From NCBI GenBank assembly GCA_027487515.1, contig JAIYDL010000001.1, forward strand, positions 42,745 to 106,744: DNA of 64,000 nucleotides, written 5' to 3'. Of the stretch, positions 9,133-17,075 are shown piece by piece. The notes beneath the pieces are model-generated. The model had not been told where the DNA came from. It saw only the letters and a list, made by a program, of their open reading frames with translations, and ran no database searches. The position numbers and the translations under genes are program-made. How positions within the stretch are numbered: position 1 is the stretch's first letter; each line of letters opens with the position of its first letter. This DNA is from Pseudomonadota bacterium (GTDB taxonomy: Bacteria; Bdellovibrionota; Bacteriovoracia; Bacteriovoracales; Bacteriovoracaceae).

Positions 9133-9483
9133 ATGAAACACTTTCTCACTCTCTCAATTCTCGCTACCTCACTCTTCGTCTCTTCTGCGAACGCCCTCGT
9201 TCTCGGAACTGCTGCTGAGAGAAGCGACTGTATGCCAGGCCACCCGAACTACCGCGCTTGTGTTGCGACTTTCGTGATCTCATCAAGCACATCGCTCCCG
9301 ACCCTTCTCGTTGGTGCTGATTTCAGCGAAATGGCCCAGTCAGACCGTCAGGAGTACGTCGTTGCTGAAGCACAAAATTTCGTTGCTGGCGTTCAGGGCG
9401 AGTACCTCCTCCTTAACCTTGCTGCTCGCGAACTCAACGTCTCTGTTGAAGATCTTGCGCATACGATTACTTCAGGAAACTAG
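9133..9483 (+). CDS. Small secreted protein, function unknown
   Basis: A 116-residue protein with a signal peptide (MKHFLTLSILATSLFVSSANA) and a ~95-residue mature part with two Cys (DCMPGHPNYRAC) followed by predicted helices rich in Ala/Glu. AAGGAG sits 6 nt before the start. Codon use matches housekeeping genes (many GCT/GTT), consistent with good expression. It is monocistronic and ends in a hairpin. No family recognised. Confidence 0.65.
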   Translation: MKHFLTLSILATSLFVSSANALVLGTAAERSDCMPGHPNYRACVATFVISSSTSLPTLLVGADFSEMAQSDRQEYVVAEAQNFVAGVQGEYLLLNLAARELNVSVEDLAHTITSGN

Positions 9484-9490
9484 TCTTTCT

Positions 9491-9524
9491 CAGTGGGGCA
9501 CCTGCTCGTTAGGTGCCCCAACTG
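9491..9524 (+). terminator. Hairpin after the small secreted-protein gene
   Basis: TGGGGCACCT (9494-9503) pairs with AGGTGCCCCA (9511-9520) around a 7-nt loop, and flanking CAGT/ACTG extend the stem past a bulge. It lies 7 nt after the stop codon. No U-tract follows directly, so it could be a terminator of low efficiency or a 3' mRNA stabiliser. Confidence 0.5.
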
Positions 9525-9662
9525 CCTTAGAAAGCTGGTGACGACTTTTTCCCCCTTTATCAAAGTTCCGAGGGATATATTTTGACCCTGATAGTAGAAG
9601 TCTCAGTCTTTTGATGAGTTAATGCTTTTAGTCTTCGACAACGGTCTTGCAGATCAAGGGTC

Positions 9663-10556
9663 ATGACTATGACCTGCCCCAACACATCCTGCGCATTTCC
9701 CCAAAACATAGTTCGAGACGGATTCTTTCGGCGCAAGGAGGATTCCAAGATCATCCAGCGTTTTCGCTGTAAAACCTGTCGACAGCGATTCTCCGCTGCC
9801 ACATTTTCTGAAGCTTACCGTCAGAAGCGCCGTCGAATTAATTCCACCCTTATGAAGCTTCTTTCGTCCAATGTTTCTCAACGACGCGCGGCGATTATTC
9901 TAGGAGTGCATCGAAGAACTGTCGAACGACGAGTCCCCTTCCTCGCTCAAAAATGCCGGCGTTTAAACGAGCGTTTTCTGCGAAGAGTTTCGGGTTCGGT
10001 ACACAACATTCAGATCGATGATCTCATCACAAAAGAAAATTCAAAGCTCAAGCCCTTAGCGGTAACGATTGCCGTGGATGAGCATCGGCGGATAATCCTA
10101 GGGCTCGAGGTCTCGCAGATTCCAGCGTTCGGACTCCTAGCACACATTGCAATTAAAAAGTACGGCACCAGGAAGGATGAACATGGCCAGGGGTTAACGC
10201 GACTTTTTCAGAAGATCGCGCCGGTTCTGGCACGGGAGGTCTTGATCAAATCTGACGAGCACAAGCGCTACCCTTTCTACATTGCGAAGTATCTTCCCCG
10301 AGCGCGACATGAAACCTACCCGAGTGAACGCGCCTGTGTAGCAGGGCAAGGGGAGCTCAAAAAAGTCCGCTATGATCCGCTCTTTATTGTGAACCACACC
10401 TGTGCGACTCTGCGAGCGAACATCAATCGCTTAATCAGAAAAACTTGGTGTACGACGAAGAATCCGAAGCGTCTCCAGAATCACTTGGACATTTTTATGT
10501 ACTACTACAATTCTGTGCTCCTGCCACAGGTAACACCATTCTTGTCGGGCAGTTAA
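9663..10556 (+). CDS. Orphan transposase-like protein
   Basis: A 297-residue protein. Residues 5-50 form a Zn-ribbon (CPNTSC...CKTC) followed by a helix-turn-helix (SQRRAAIILGVHRRTVERR), the N-terminal arrangement of IS1/IS1595-type transposases. The remainder contains acidic positions (IDDLI, AVDEHRR, KSDEHKRY) that could be remnants of a DDE catalytic core, and ends in a helical region (RLQNHLDIFMYYYNSVLL). No terminal inverted repeats or target duplication are visible, and its stop codon abuts the stop of the neighbouring DUF4105 gene, so it is either a domesticated gene or the residue of an element. Base composition is a little lower in GC than its neighbours. Confidence 0.6.
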   Translation: MTMTCPNTSCAFPQNIVRDGFFRRKEDSKIIQRFRCKTCRQRFSAATFSEAYRQKRRRINSTLMKLLSSNVSQRRAAIILGVHRRTVERRVPFLAQKCRRLNERFLRRVSGSVHNIQIDDLITKENSKLKPLAVTIAVDEHRRIILGLEVSQIPAFGLLAHIAIKKYGTRKDEHGQGLTRLFQKIAPVLAREVLIKSDEHKRYPFYIAKYLPRARHETYPSERACVAGQGELKKVRYDPLFIVNHTCATLRANINRLIRKTWCTTKNPKRLQNHLDIFMYYYNSVLLPQVTPFLSGS

Positions 10557-12410
10557 CTAGCGGAGCCTTGGGATGTGGCCCGGTTCAATCCTCCGGTAGA
10601 AAGTGCTACTTAAACTCAGGTCATCCTTGTTAATAAAGAACTTCACCACGTAGTCCTCGGGAATGAGCCCAATGTTAGGATCATACACCAACAGCTGGTG
10701 CCGATCACCAAGATCTCTCACCCCGTACACAACGAGCATGTGCTCAAGTCTGCGCTCTGGAAACGGCTGAAAGGTCAGAAGAGGATAGAGCCCCTTGCTC
10801 GTGAGGTAGGCAACTTCGGCGATGGAATCGGGACCGAGCTTCCTCGTGCTGAGCCACTCTGCCGAAAGGCGGATGAATTGATTGTAGTGAGAGTTTGTGG
10901 CCGAAATGAGGTCCTCGAGGACCTTCCGGTCGGCGTTGGCGCTGAGCTCCTCGATGTTCGCGACCCCGGGGCCGAAGATCTGTTTTCCGGCCACGGCGTT
11001 CAGGAGCCCCTCGGTGTAGAAGCTCTTTGACCGTTTCGCGCCCTCAGGCCGGAAGAAAACATTCGACATGAGCGCGCGCTGAGTGAGGGCGAAACCTGCG
11101 CACATCCCAAACGGATTGGCAGCGTCAGTTTTGTTTGTGATCACGAGGCCCTTGAGGTTCGTTTTATCGGCATTGGCGAAGTCCTGAATTACGATGGGAA
11201 GGAGGACCGGTCGGCCACCCACCGTCACGACCTCAGGAATGATCCGGAACCGTTCTGCGATGAGGGTCTGAAAGTTCTTGTGGCGTCCTCGGTACGCCAC
11301 GGGCTGGCCATTGAGTTCGATGAAGCGCTTCGCTGCTGCGGCCCTGAGCTCAGGATGGGTGAAGGTGAATGTTTCTCTAGCACAGACCGTAGCCTCTTCT
11401 TGGCAGTTGTCATCCGCTGTCAACCGAAAGACTGCTGCTCCTCGGCGCTCTGTGAATTCGGCGCTGAATCGTGCACCTTTGAACGAGGCTTCAAGGCCCG
11501 GCGTGAGAAACTTCCGTGTGCTTTCCTCGGAGAAGGCGACCAGCTGGTACATCCCAGAGAATTCGCCGTTCGCAAGGCGCAGGATATCCATCCGAGCGGT
11601 GAGGAGTTCGTTTGTGGACATCCGCTTAACGAAGCTTCGGAGTTTGTTGCCGGAGGATGGGTAGAGCTTGGCGAGTTCGATGAGCTTCACGTAGGCAACG
11701 ATTCGATCAGCGAACGGGCCCGCAAGCTGCACCCGGAGGTTCTGCGTAAAGAGGTGATCAATTCCAGAGAGAGCATCGTCCAGGGCGCGGTCAACGATTT
11801 CCGCGCGTAGCGTTTTGATACTTGGGACGGTGAATTCCCTTCGGACCAGGCCCAGGGCCTTGAGTCGCGCTGGGAGCCAAACGGGGACATTCTTTTCCAG
11901 GCCTCCGATGCGGTTGTTTAGGACTGAATTCAGAATCTCTGCGACCTGGGTCGAGCAGTTCCGAGTGAGGAAGTTGTACGTCGCCTGCTTTTCGCCGACC
12001 ACGTACTGGTTTAAGTTGCGAACGAGTTTCTGGACATCGGCCGTAGCGAGGTTGAGCTCGTAGTGGTAGAGGTTCCGCTCCTGGACATGAGTATTGGAAA
12101 GCCAGACGGTCTGAAACGGAGAGGGCTTGATGTCGAAGGCGTACCCGCCTCCGATGCCAACACCTCGGAGGTAGTTCACGCTCCCGCCCTCGAGGTCGGC
12201 ACCGAACTCCACGGCCACGTCCGCGGTCACGTCGTAGTCCGCGGACTTTGTGAAGCGCAGGAAGGCGTGACCAAATTTCGACTCCAGCTGGCCCGCCGCC
12301 TGGGCAACGACTAAGGAGACTTTCGTGAAGTCCTCAGGCATCGGTGCGTGTCCGGCGAAGGCATTGAGGTAGAAGGCGAGGGAGAGTGCGGTGTAGAGCG
12401 GACGGAGCAT
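10557..12410 (-). CDS. DUF4105 / Lnb-like N-terminal domain envelope protein
   Basis: A 617-residue exported protein (signal peptide about 1-19). Residues 30-190 match the Lnb N-terminal periplasmic domain (DUF4105): FGHAFLRF gives the conserved His (His48) and YNFLTRNCSTQ the conserved Cys (Cys152), the pair proposed as catalytic in this NlpC/P60-like fold, which in Lnb performs lipoprotein N-acyl transfer. The 400 residues beyond are not recognised and contain several Cys. By inference it acts on lipoproteins or other thioester substrates in the periplasm. It is single on its strand, convergent with the transposase-like gene. Confidence 0.7.
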   Translation of the reverse strand: MLRPLYTALSLAFYLNAFAGHAPMPEDFTKVSLVVAQAAGQLESKFGHAFLRFTKSADYDVTADVAVEFGADLEGGSVNYLRGVGIGGGYAFDIKPSPFQTVWLSNTHVQERNLYHYELNLATADVQKLVRNLNQYVVGEKQATYNFLTRNCSTQVAEILNSVLNNRIGGLEKNVPVWLPARLKALGLVRREFTVPSIKTLRAEIVDRALDDALSGIDHLFTQNLRVQLAGPFADRIVAYVKLIELAKLYPSSGNKLRSFVKRMSTNELLTARMDILRLANGEFSGMYQLVAFSEESTRKFLTPGLEASFKGARFSAEFTERRGAAVFRLTADDNCQEEATVCARETFTFTHPELRAAAAKRFIELNGQPVAYRGRHKNFQTLIAERFRIIPEVVTVGGRPVLLPIVIQDFANADKTNLKGLVITNKTDAANPFGMCAGFALTQRALMSNVFFRPEGAKRSKSFYTEGLLNAVAGKQIFGPGVANIEELSANADRKVLEDLISATNSHYNQFIRLSAEWLSTRKLGPDSIAEVAYLTSKGLYPLLTFQPFPERRLEHMLVVYGVRDLGDRHQLLVYDPNIGLIPEDYVVKFFINKDDLSLSSTFYRRIEPGHIPRLR

Positions 12411-12631
12411 AGGTTTCTCTCGGTTACTGATGTTTCGACCAGTATATTGAAATCACACCGAGAGAGGGGGAAGGGGCGAAGCCTTTACAGCATCTGACCA
12501 CTTCCTTGACGGCCCTCGGGCTTGTCCGCCCGCGAGTGTCGAAACTTTAAACAGTAGCAAGGCCTAGGTCCTTGAATCATGGATCTCGGATCTGGCCTCA
12601 GGTTTGCGACAGACAGGAACAAAGGAATCTC

Positions 12632-12823
12632 ATGAAGCTTTGTATCCTCAGCTGTCTTCTGTTTTCTTCTCTCGCTCACGCGAACCCGATGTTCTCCGTC
12701 AAGGAGCGGCTTCGACTGCATCTTTGGGTCTTCGGGCTGGAAGATCAGCAGCGACCGGAGATTCGGACTAAGCCAAAGAAGGCCCTTCCTGAAGAGGTCG
12801 AGCGGGCGCTTCGTAAAATATAA
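12632..12823 (+). CDS. Small exported protein, function unknown
   Basis: A 63-residue product with a signal peptide (MKLCILSCLLFSSLAHA) and a ~45-residue basic mature tail (VKERLRLHLWVFGLED, then Lys/Glu-rich). I chose the ATG at 632 within the longer open frame because AAAGGA lies 5 nt upstream and it begins directly with the signal peptide. The gene ends 20 nt before the MarR operator palindrome, so it might share control with the following marR gene. No family recognised. Confidence 0.5.
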   Translation: MKLCILSCLLFSSLAHANPMFSVKERLRLHLWVFGLEDQQRPEIRTKPKKALPEEVERALRKI

Positions 12824-12843
12824 ATACCATCTTTTCGTAGCGC

Positions 12844-12864
12844 ATAGTATGATGATCATACTAT
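12844..12864 (+). promoter_or_regulatory. 21-bp palindromic operator of the marR gene
   Basis: ATAGTATGAT and its exact complement ATCATACTAT flank a single central G, a perfect 10-1-10 inverted repeat ending 21 nt before the marR start codon. TAGTAT inside the left arm can serve as a -10 box. Size and position fit MarR-family dimer binding and autorepression. Confidence 0.7.
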
Positions 12865-12885
12865 CCCTGATCCAGGCAAGAGGCC

Positions 12886-13341
12886 ATGAAGAGAATCGCT
12901 AATATCGGAAGTTTGCTCAAGAAGATCTACCGGGTCTATAGCATCGAGCTCATCAAAGAACTCCAGGCCAGTGGCTTTAATGACCTGAGGCCCAGTTTCC
13001 TCGAGATCCTTATGTTCCTTTCCGAGAACGACGGCCCGTCGATCAAACTCATCGGAAAGGCCTGTGGATTAAAAAAACAAACGATGACCTCTCACCTGAA
13101 CGAGCTCGAAAAGCGTGGCTACATTAAACGCACCCACTCAGACCAGGATAAGCGCGAACAGTTAGTCTACCTCACGGACTATGGTGAGAAATTCAAACTG
13201 AATCTCCTCGAGGTCACGAATGACCTAGAGGCACAGTACACAACTAAACTCGGGGAAGTGGAGCTCGATCGGGTCGAGCTCATGCTGGATAATCTCTACC
13301 GGGAGCTTCTCGAGAATCAGAAGAAAGGCAGTTTGATCTAA
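12886..13341 (+). CDS. MarR-family transcriptional regulator
   Basis: A 151-residue winged-helix protein. The core runs from SFLEILMFLSENDGPSIKLIGKACGLKKQTMTSHLNELEKRGYIKR through the wing HSDQDKREQLVYLTDYG, the classic MarR pattern; flanking helices form the dimer interface. AAGAGG precedes the ATG. A perfect palindrome lies just upstream, so autoregulation is likely. The ligand is unknown. It converges with the rhodanese-like gene, their stops overlapping, so its other targets are probably elsewhere or the small exported gene at 12632. Confidence 0.88.
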   Translation: MKRIANIGSLLKKIYRVYSIELIKELQASGFNDLRPSFLEILMFLSENDGPSIKLIGKACGLKKQTMTSHLNELEKRGYIKRTHSDQDKREQLVYLTDYGEKFKLNLLEVTNDLEAQYTTKLGEVELDRVELMLDNLYRELLENQKKGSLI

Positions 13342-13850
13342 GCGGTTCTTGCTTCCGCCAGGCGGAAGCCCTTCCAGAACTTGTATCCACCGGAGACGTT
13401 CGAGCAGTTGTAGTACCCACGCTTCACAAGGAACTCACACGCGAGGACTGACTGCGTCCCGTCTTCAGAGATCACCATGATCGGGGTCGTCTTATCGGTG
13501 ATTTCGAAGAATCGTTCTGGGAAGTCGTCCCACGGGATGCGCACGGCCTCCGGCAGTTGCCGCGGTGGTGAAAAATCCGATGCCGAGACGTCCAGGAGGA
13601 TGAAGTTGTAATCCGGATCACTGTACAATTTCCAGGCCTTCTCGGGGCTCAGGTCATGGTACTTGCGGCCCTGGTAGATGTAATCGTCAGAGAGTTCTTC
13701 GCCGTTCTTCACACGGATGAGGTTCGCTCGCTCCACTAAAATCACACGCTCGAGTTCCTGTTGGAGCGAGAGGATTTGACCCTCGAGGTCTTCGATGTGT
13801 TTCTCGAAGGCCTGGAGCTGGGCGAAGATGTTCTTGAATTTTTTTGCCAT
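13338..13850 (-). CDS. Coiled-coil protein with inactive rhodanese domain
   Basis: A 170-residue protein: an N-terminal coiled coil (about residues 5-45, Leu/Glu heptads) and a rhodanese fold (about 62-165). The active-site loop normally starting with the nucleophilic Cys reads SEDGTQS, so Ser128 replaces the Cys and sulfurtransferase activity is unlikely; the domain probably serves binding or regulation. I chose the ATG at 13850 (GAGAGG upstream) over the longer open frame reaching into the neighbouring gene. It is the last gene of the minus-strand run starting at the glutaredoxin gene. Confidence 0.75.
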   Translation of the reverse strand: MAKKFKNIFAQLQAFEKHIEDLEGQILSLQQELERVILVERANLIRVKNGEELSDDYIYQGRKYHDLSPEKAWKLYSDPDYNFILLDVSASDFSPPRQLPEAVRIPWDDFPERFFEITDKTTPIMVISEDGTQSVLACEFLVKRGYYNCSNVSGGYKFWKGFRLAEARTA

Positions 13851-13888
13851 ACGTTCCTCTCTCTGAATTCTACCAGAGGAAGCGCTGC

Positions 13889-14791
13889 CTAAAAAAATGG
13901 GTAAATTGTACCGAACTGGATCCGATTCACGATCATCGTTGTCAGGATTGCTCCGGAGATGAAAACGCAACCCTCGTAGAATCCGTACCCTAGGCTCTGC
14001 ATGTCCGTGTCGATGTGACCTTCAAGGCCCCGCTCTTCGCCGAGCTTGATCGGAAAGATCTTCACGAGGCCCTTCTTAAAGATCGGGAAGATGATGAGCG
14101 AGAGGATGGTCTTCAAAAGCACCTGGATGCAGTAGACCGTGATGTCGTAGTGCTCTTGATCGAAGCAGCTTGCGATGACGAACCCTGCGCCGAGCGTGAA
14201 GCCCCCGTAGGAAAAACACAGAGAGAGGTTTTTCTGGATCAACAGCCGGTTGAAGGAGAGCTTACTGATCAGCGTAAAGTATTTGACTGAAAACCCGACG
14301 ATCACAAGCATGTAGAGCCAGAGGACGAGGAGAATCACGAGGGAGTTTTCCGCCTCGATCATCACGGTCCGGGTGAGGTAGGCGATGACGATGGCGTGGC
14401 AGAAGCTGATGAAGGCGTAGCTCATGTTCTTCCGCTTCAGAATCTCATCGGTGTAGTCGAAGTTGTAAAAGACGATGGACTCGACGATGTAGAGCGAGAG
14501 CAGGTAGAGGATGATGGCGATGGTTCCCCACACGGCGAAGTGGAAGATGCTCAGGACGAACCCGGAGGTCTCGTTGAAAGTGATCGACGAAAAAATGATC
14601 GAGATCCCGACGACCCTGGCAAAGAGGTGGAGCGTGTCGGCCGGATTCTCCGCCGGGTGGATTTTCTTCAGGACCTGGCGTTTGACCGTCGGGTAGAAGA
14701 CCACGTGCGCATACCGGTACACGTAGATCATGAGGCAGACGAACCCCGCGAGGAGGAGACGGATGACGAGTCGGTCAAAGATTTCGGCCAT
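13889..14791 (-). CDS. Polytopic membrane protein, DUF350-like
   Basis: A 300-residue integral membrane protein with about eight hydrophobic segments arranged as two similar halves; NPADTLHLFARVVGISIIFSS and RKNMSYAFISFCHAIVIAYLTRT resemble the repeat pattern of DUF350 proteins. Function of that family is unknown, though it is often found beside genes for envelope or stress functions. It follows the secreted protein gene by 9 nt in a presumed operon with an HD phosphohydrolase and glutaredoxin. The family assignment is by eye only. Confidence 0.5.
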   Translation of the reverse strand: MAEIFDRLVIRLLLAGFVCLMIYVYRYAHVVFYPTVKRQVLKKIHPAENPADTLHLFARVVGISIIFSSITFNETSGFVLSIFHFAVWGTIAIILYLLSLYIVESIVFYNFDYTDEILKRKNMSYAFISFCHAIVIAYLTRTVMIEAENSLVILLVLWLYMLVIVGFSVKYFTLISKLSFNRLLIQKNLSLCFSYGGFTLGAGFVIASCFDQEHYDITVYCIQVLLKTILSLIIFPIFKKGLVKIFPIKLGEERGLEGHIDTDMQSLGYGFYEGCVFISGAILTTMIVNRIQFGTIYPFF

Positions 14792-14800
14792 GGGATTTCC

Positions 14801-15460
14801 TTAGAAGTTTTCCTTCAGGTATTCGATCAGGAGCGTTTTTAACTCGACCTTCTTGCGGCGCTCGTCCTTGAAGAAGTGGGGGAAATTTTCCCTGGTCACA
14901 CGGCCCGTGGGCCCGAATTCCTGCGAGGTTCCGAAGAAAGGTCGGTTCAGAGTTATGCTCGTTTTAAGCTCCAGGTAGAACTCTTCGTCGGGCCTAAACT
15001 TTCCCCAGCCAAGGAAGCGGGGAAAGTTCTTAAAGGACTTGCTGAAGCGCCAGCGCAGCTCTCCCTTTTTGTTCTTCCGCCATTCCCCGAATTCTCTGTT
15101 GTTCAGATAGAGCGAGCCCGGCGGCAAAGGCAGAAACTCTTCCTTGTCGTTCATCCTGCGGTAGATCGAGAGACCGATGTGGGGGAGGTTCTTCCGAGCA
15201 AACTCTTTACTGGTGCGGACGATGATCTCCTCGACCGTGTCGTAGCCAGAGATGACCCGATACTTCTGGTAGTAGGTCTTGATCAGGAACCCCGTGGCAT
15301 GGGTGTCCACCAGAATCATGGTCGTCATGGGGCCCTTGAGCAGTCGCGCGAAGCCGCGCTCGTTTTGGAGGTAGTGGACGCCGATCTCTGAGGGGGACAG
15401 GGCCTTGGCAAGCCCAAGGTAGAGGATCAACAGGACGGAGTAGAGGAAGAATTTATACAT
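14801..15460 (-). CDS. Secreted or membrane-anchored protein, function unknown
   Basis: A 219-residue protein with an N-terminal hydrophobic segment (MYKFFLYSVLLILYLGLAKA) that is a signal peptide or anchor. The rest is basic and rich in aromatic residues (EEFYLELKTSITLNRPFFGT), with a conserved-looking start TMILVDTHATGFLIKTYYQKY. It begins 1 nt downstream of the HD gene's end and is followed 9 nt later by the DUF350-like gene, so it belongs to that operon. No known domain recognised. Confidence 0.55.
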   Translation of the reverse strand: MYKFFLYSVLLILYLGLAKALSPSEIGVHYLQNERGFARLLKGPMTTMILVDTHATGFLIKTYYQKYRVISGYDTVEEIIVRTSKEFARKNLPHIGLSIYRRMNDKEEFLPLPPGSLYLNNREFGEWRKNKKGELRWRFSKSFKNFPRFLGWGKFRPDEEFYLELKTSITLNRPFFGTSQEFGPTGRVTRENFPHFFKDERRKKVELKTLLIEYLKENF

Positions 15461-15461
15461 G

Positions 15462-16769
15462 CTAGGCCTGGATGATCTTTAGGATCGCCGCCTGCTGTCC
15501 TTGAGGGAGCTCGTCGAAATCACAGTGAATCCGGTTCACCGCATGGGACTGGCTATACTTCGCAAAGAGATCCGTCGCCTCTTGGATGTTCTTGATCGTA
15601 CGGTGGCCTTTGGCGAGGGAAGATTCACGCAGCACTTTCATCGGGTAGATGTTCTGCGGCGAGTTCGCGCTGTAGTACTTCGATAACCGGCCCGAGGAAG
15701 AGCATTTGATGTAGTCGATGGTCTCGCTTCTCAGGTAATTTTCGAGCTCTGCCATCTGGTCGAGGTGCACAGTGCCGAAGGTCTCTAGAATTTTCTTCGG
15801 GATGTTGTTCATCACGATCCGCTGTGCCCACGGGTCCTTGGATTTCCGAAGGACTCGGTGGAGGTAGGCATCGTCGTGCTCGAGGTACGCTTCGATGTCC
15901 GCGGGGATCGCGTATTCGCTTCGGCCCGTGCCGTCGAAGTAGCGCTGGAGCATCTGCTCCAGACAGACGGCCCGGTAGTGGAAGTAAACCATCATGAACA
16001 TGTGGAAGCGCGAGAGGAGGAAGTCATCGAAGGTGGAGATGGCCCGTTCTGAGATCCCAAGGAAGGCCTCTCCACCCTCGACGCAGATCTTCAGATTATC
16101 GATGATCCAGTCGAGGTCGAACTTCCCGTAGCTCACCCCGCAGAAGTAGCTGTCGCGTAAGAGGTAATCCATCCGATCGCAGTCCATCTCACTCGAAACG
16201 AGTTGGTGAAGCAGGGGAAAGTAGTTCACACCCTCGACCGTGAAGTAGGCGGGGTTAGAGCTCTCGCCCACGACGAGTTCAGCGATGGCCTTGGGGTCAA
16301 TACCGAACTCGGCCGTGACCCCTCGAAACGCGGCGGTGAATGACGAATCGACGATGGATTTTATCGTGTAATCTTCGTGCGTCGCCTGCCGGTCGCGGTC
16401 GACGAACTGGGCCGGTAGGCGCAGGGCACTCACCTTCGGCATCACGGATTCCGTGGAGTGACTGAGCGGCGCGTGGCCGATGTCATGGAGGAGGCAGCCA
16501 AGCCTCAGGCTCTCCCGAAGGCGCTGGATCTCCCGAGACGATTGATCCTTAAAAAGACCGTTAAAGACCATCGTTGCGATGTGCATGACTCCGATCGAAT
16601 GGAGGTAGCGGGTGTGGGTCGCTCCAGGAAACACGTACTCAGAAAAGCCGAGCTGCTTGATGTTCCGCAGCCGCTGGAAGAAGGGGTGCTCAAGGATCTC
16701 GATCTCGGCGTCGTGGATCGCAATCGAGCCGTGGACCGGGTCTCTAATTTCCACGAGGCGTATTTCCAC
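15462..16769 (-). CDS. HD-superfamily phosphohydrolase (dGTPase-like, COG1078)
   Basis: A 435-residue metal-dependent hydrolase. The N-terminus RDPVHGSIAIHDAEIEILEHP and the metal ligands His57 (TRYLHSIG), His95-Asp96 (LLHDIGHAPLSH) and the later Asp of SSEMDCDRMDYLLRDS are those of the COG1078 family related to dNTP triphosphohydrolases. Expected substrates are nucleotides such as dNTPs; the actual one cannot be read from sequence. Its start overlaps the end of the glutaredoxin gene by 26 nt, showing tight coupling. Confidence 0.85.
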   Translation of the reverse strand: MEIRLVEIRDPVHGSIAIHDAEIEILEHPFFQRLRNIKQLGFSEYVFPGATHTRYLHSIGVMHIATMVFNGLFKDQSSREIQRLRESLRLGCLLHDIGHAPLSHSTESVMPKVSALRLPAQFVDRDRQATHEDYTIKSIVDSSFTAAFRGVTAEFGIDPKAIAELVVGESSNPAYFTVEGVNYFPLLHQLVSSEMDCDRMDYLLRDSYFCGVSYGKFDLDWIIDNLKICVEGGEAFLGISERAISTFDDFLLSRFHMFMMVYFHYRAVCLEQMLQRYFDGTGRSEYAIPADIEAYLEHDDAYLHRVLRKSKDPWAQRIVMNNIPKKILETFGTVHLDQMAELENYLRSETIDYIKCSSSGRLSKYYSANSPQNIYPMKVLRESSLAKGHRTIKNIQEATDLFAKYSQSHAVNRIHCDFDELPQGQQAAILKIIQA

Positions 16770-17022
16770 TCAGGCCAAGGTCCTTGGCATAGGTGTGCAA
16801 CCAGGCGGAGATGTCCCGCGACTCATGCATCGGCTTCCCGTCGATGAACAGACAGGGAACAGTGCCCCGGCCCGTGGCCTTGATGAGGGCATCTTTGTAC
16901 TTCGGATTCTCGTTCACGTTAAAATATGACACGTGCTTCTCAAGGCCCGTTGCCTTGAGGGCCTGATCAACAATCTTGCAATAGGGACACTGGGGAAAAA
17001 AATAAAGTTCTAACTTCTTCAC
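16744..17022 (-). CDS. Glutaredoxin
   Basis: A 92-residue dithiol glutaredoxin: the redox-active CPYC motif lies at residues 12-15, the cis-Pro segment is TVPCLFIDG, and GLEKHVSYFNVNENPKY follows the fold. I use GTG at 17022, with a GAGG ribosome site upstream, because it begins the canonical beta1 strand (KKLELYFFPQ); a longer upstream frame runs through the terminator hairpin of the previous gene. First gene of the glutaredoxin-HD-secreted-DUF350-rhodanese run. Confidence 0.85.
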   Translation of the reverse strand: MKKLELYFFPQCPYCKIVDQALKATGLEKHVSYFNVNENPKYKDALIKATGRGTVPCLFIDGKPMHESRDISAWLHTYAKDLGLSGNTPRGN

Positions 17023-17039
17023 ACACACCTCATAAACAA

Positions 17040-17063
17040 AAATGGCTCCCAGAGGAGCCATTT
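17040..17063 (-). terminator. Intrinsic terminator of the histone-H1-like gene
   Basis: AAATGGCTCC (17040-17049) pairs with GGAGCCATTT (17054-17063) around CAGA. On the minus strand it ends in TTTTTGTTT, a good U-tract, 12 nt after the stop of the 17076-17726 gene. The glutaredoxin gene downstream must therefore either use readthrough or its own promoter. Confidence 0.8.
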
Positions 17064-17075
17064 GGTAGGTTCGAT

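Noticed and set aside
9540..10560. Inverted repeats flanking the transposase-like gene
   Set aside because: None of useful length on either side; the right side is occupied by the adjacent gene's stop.
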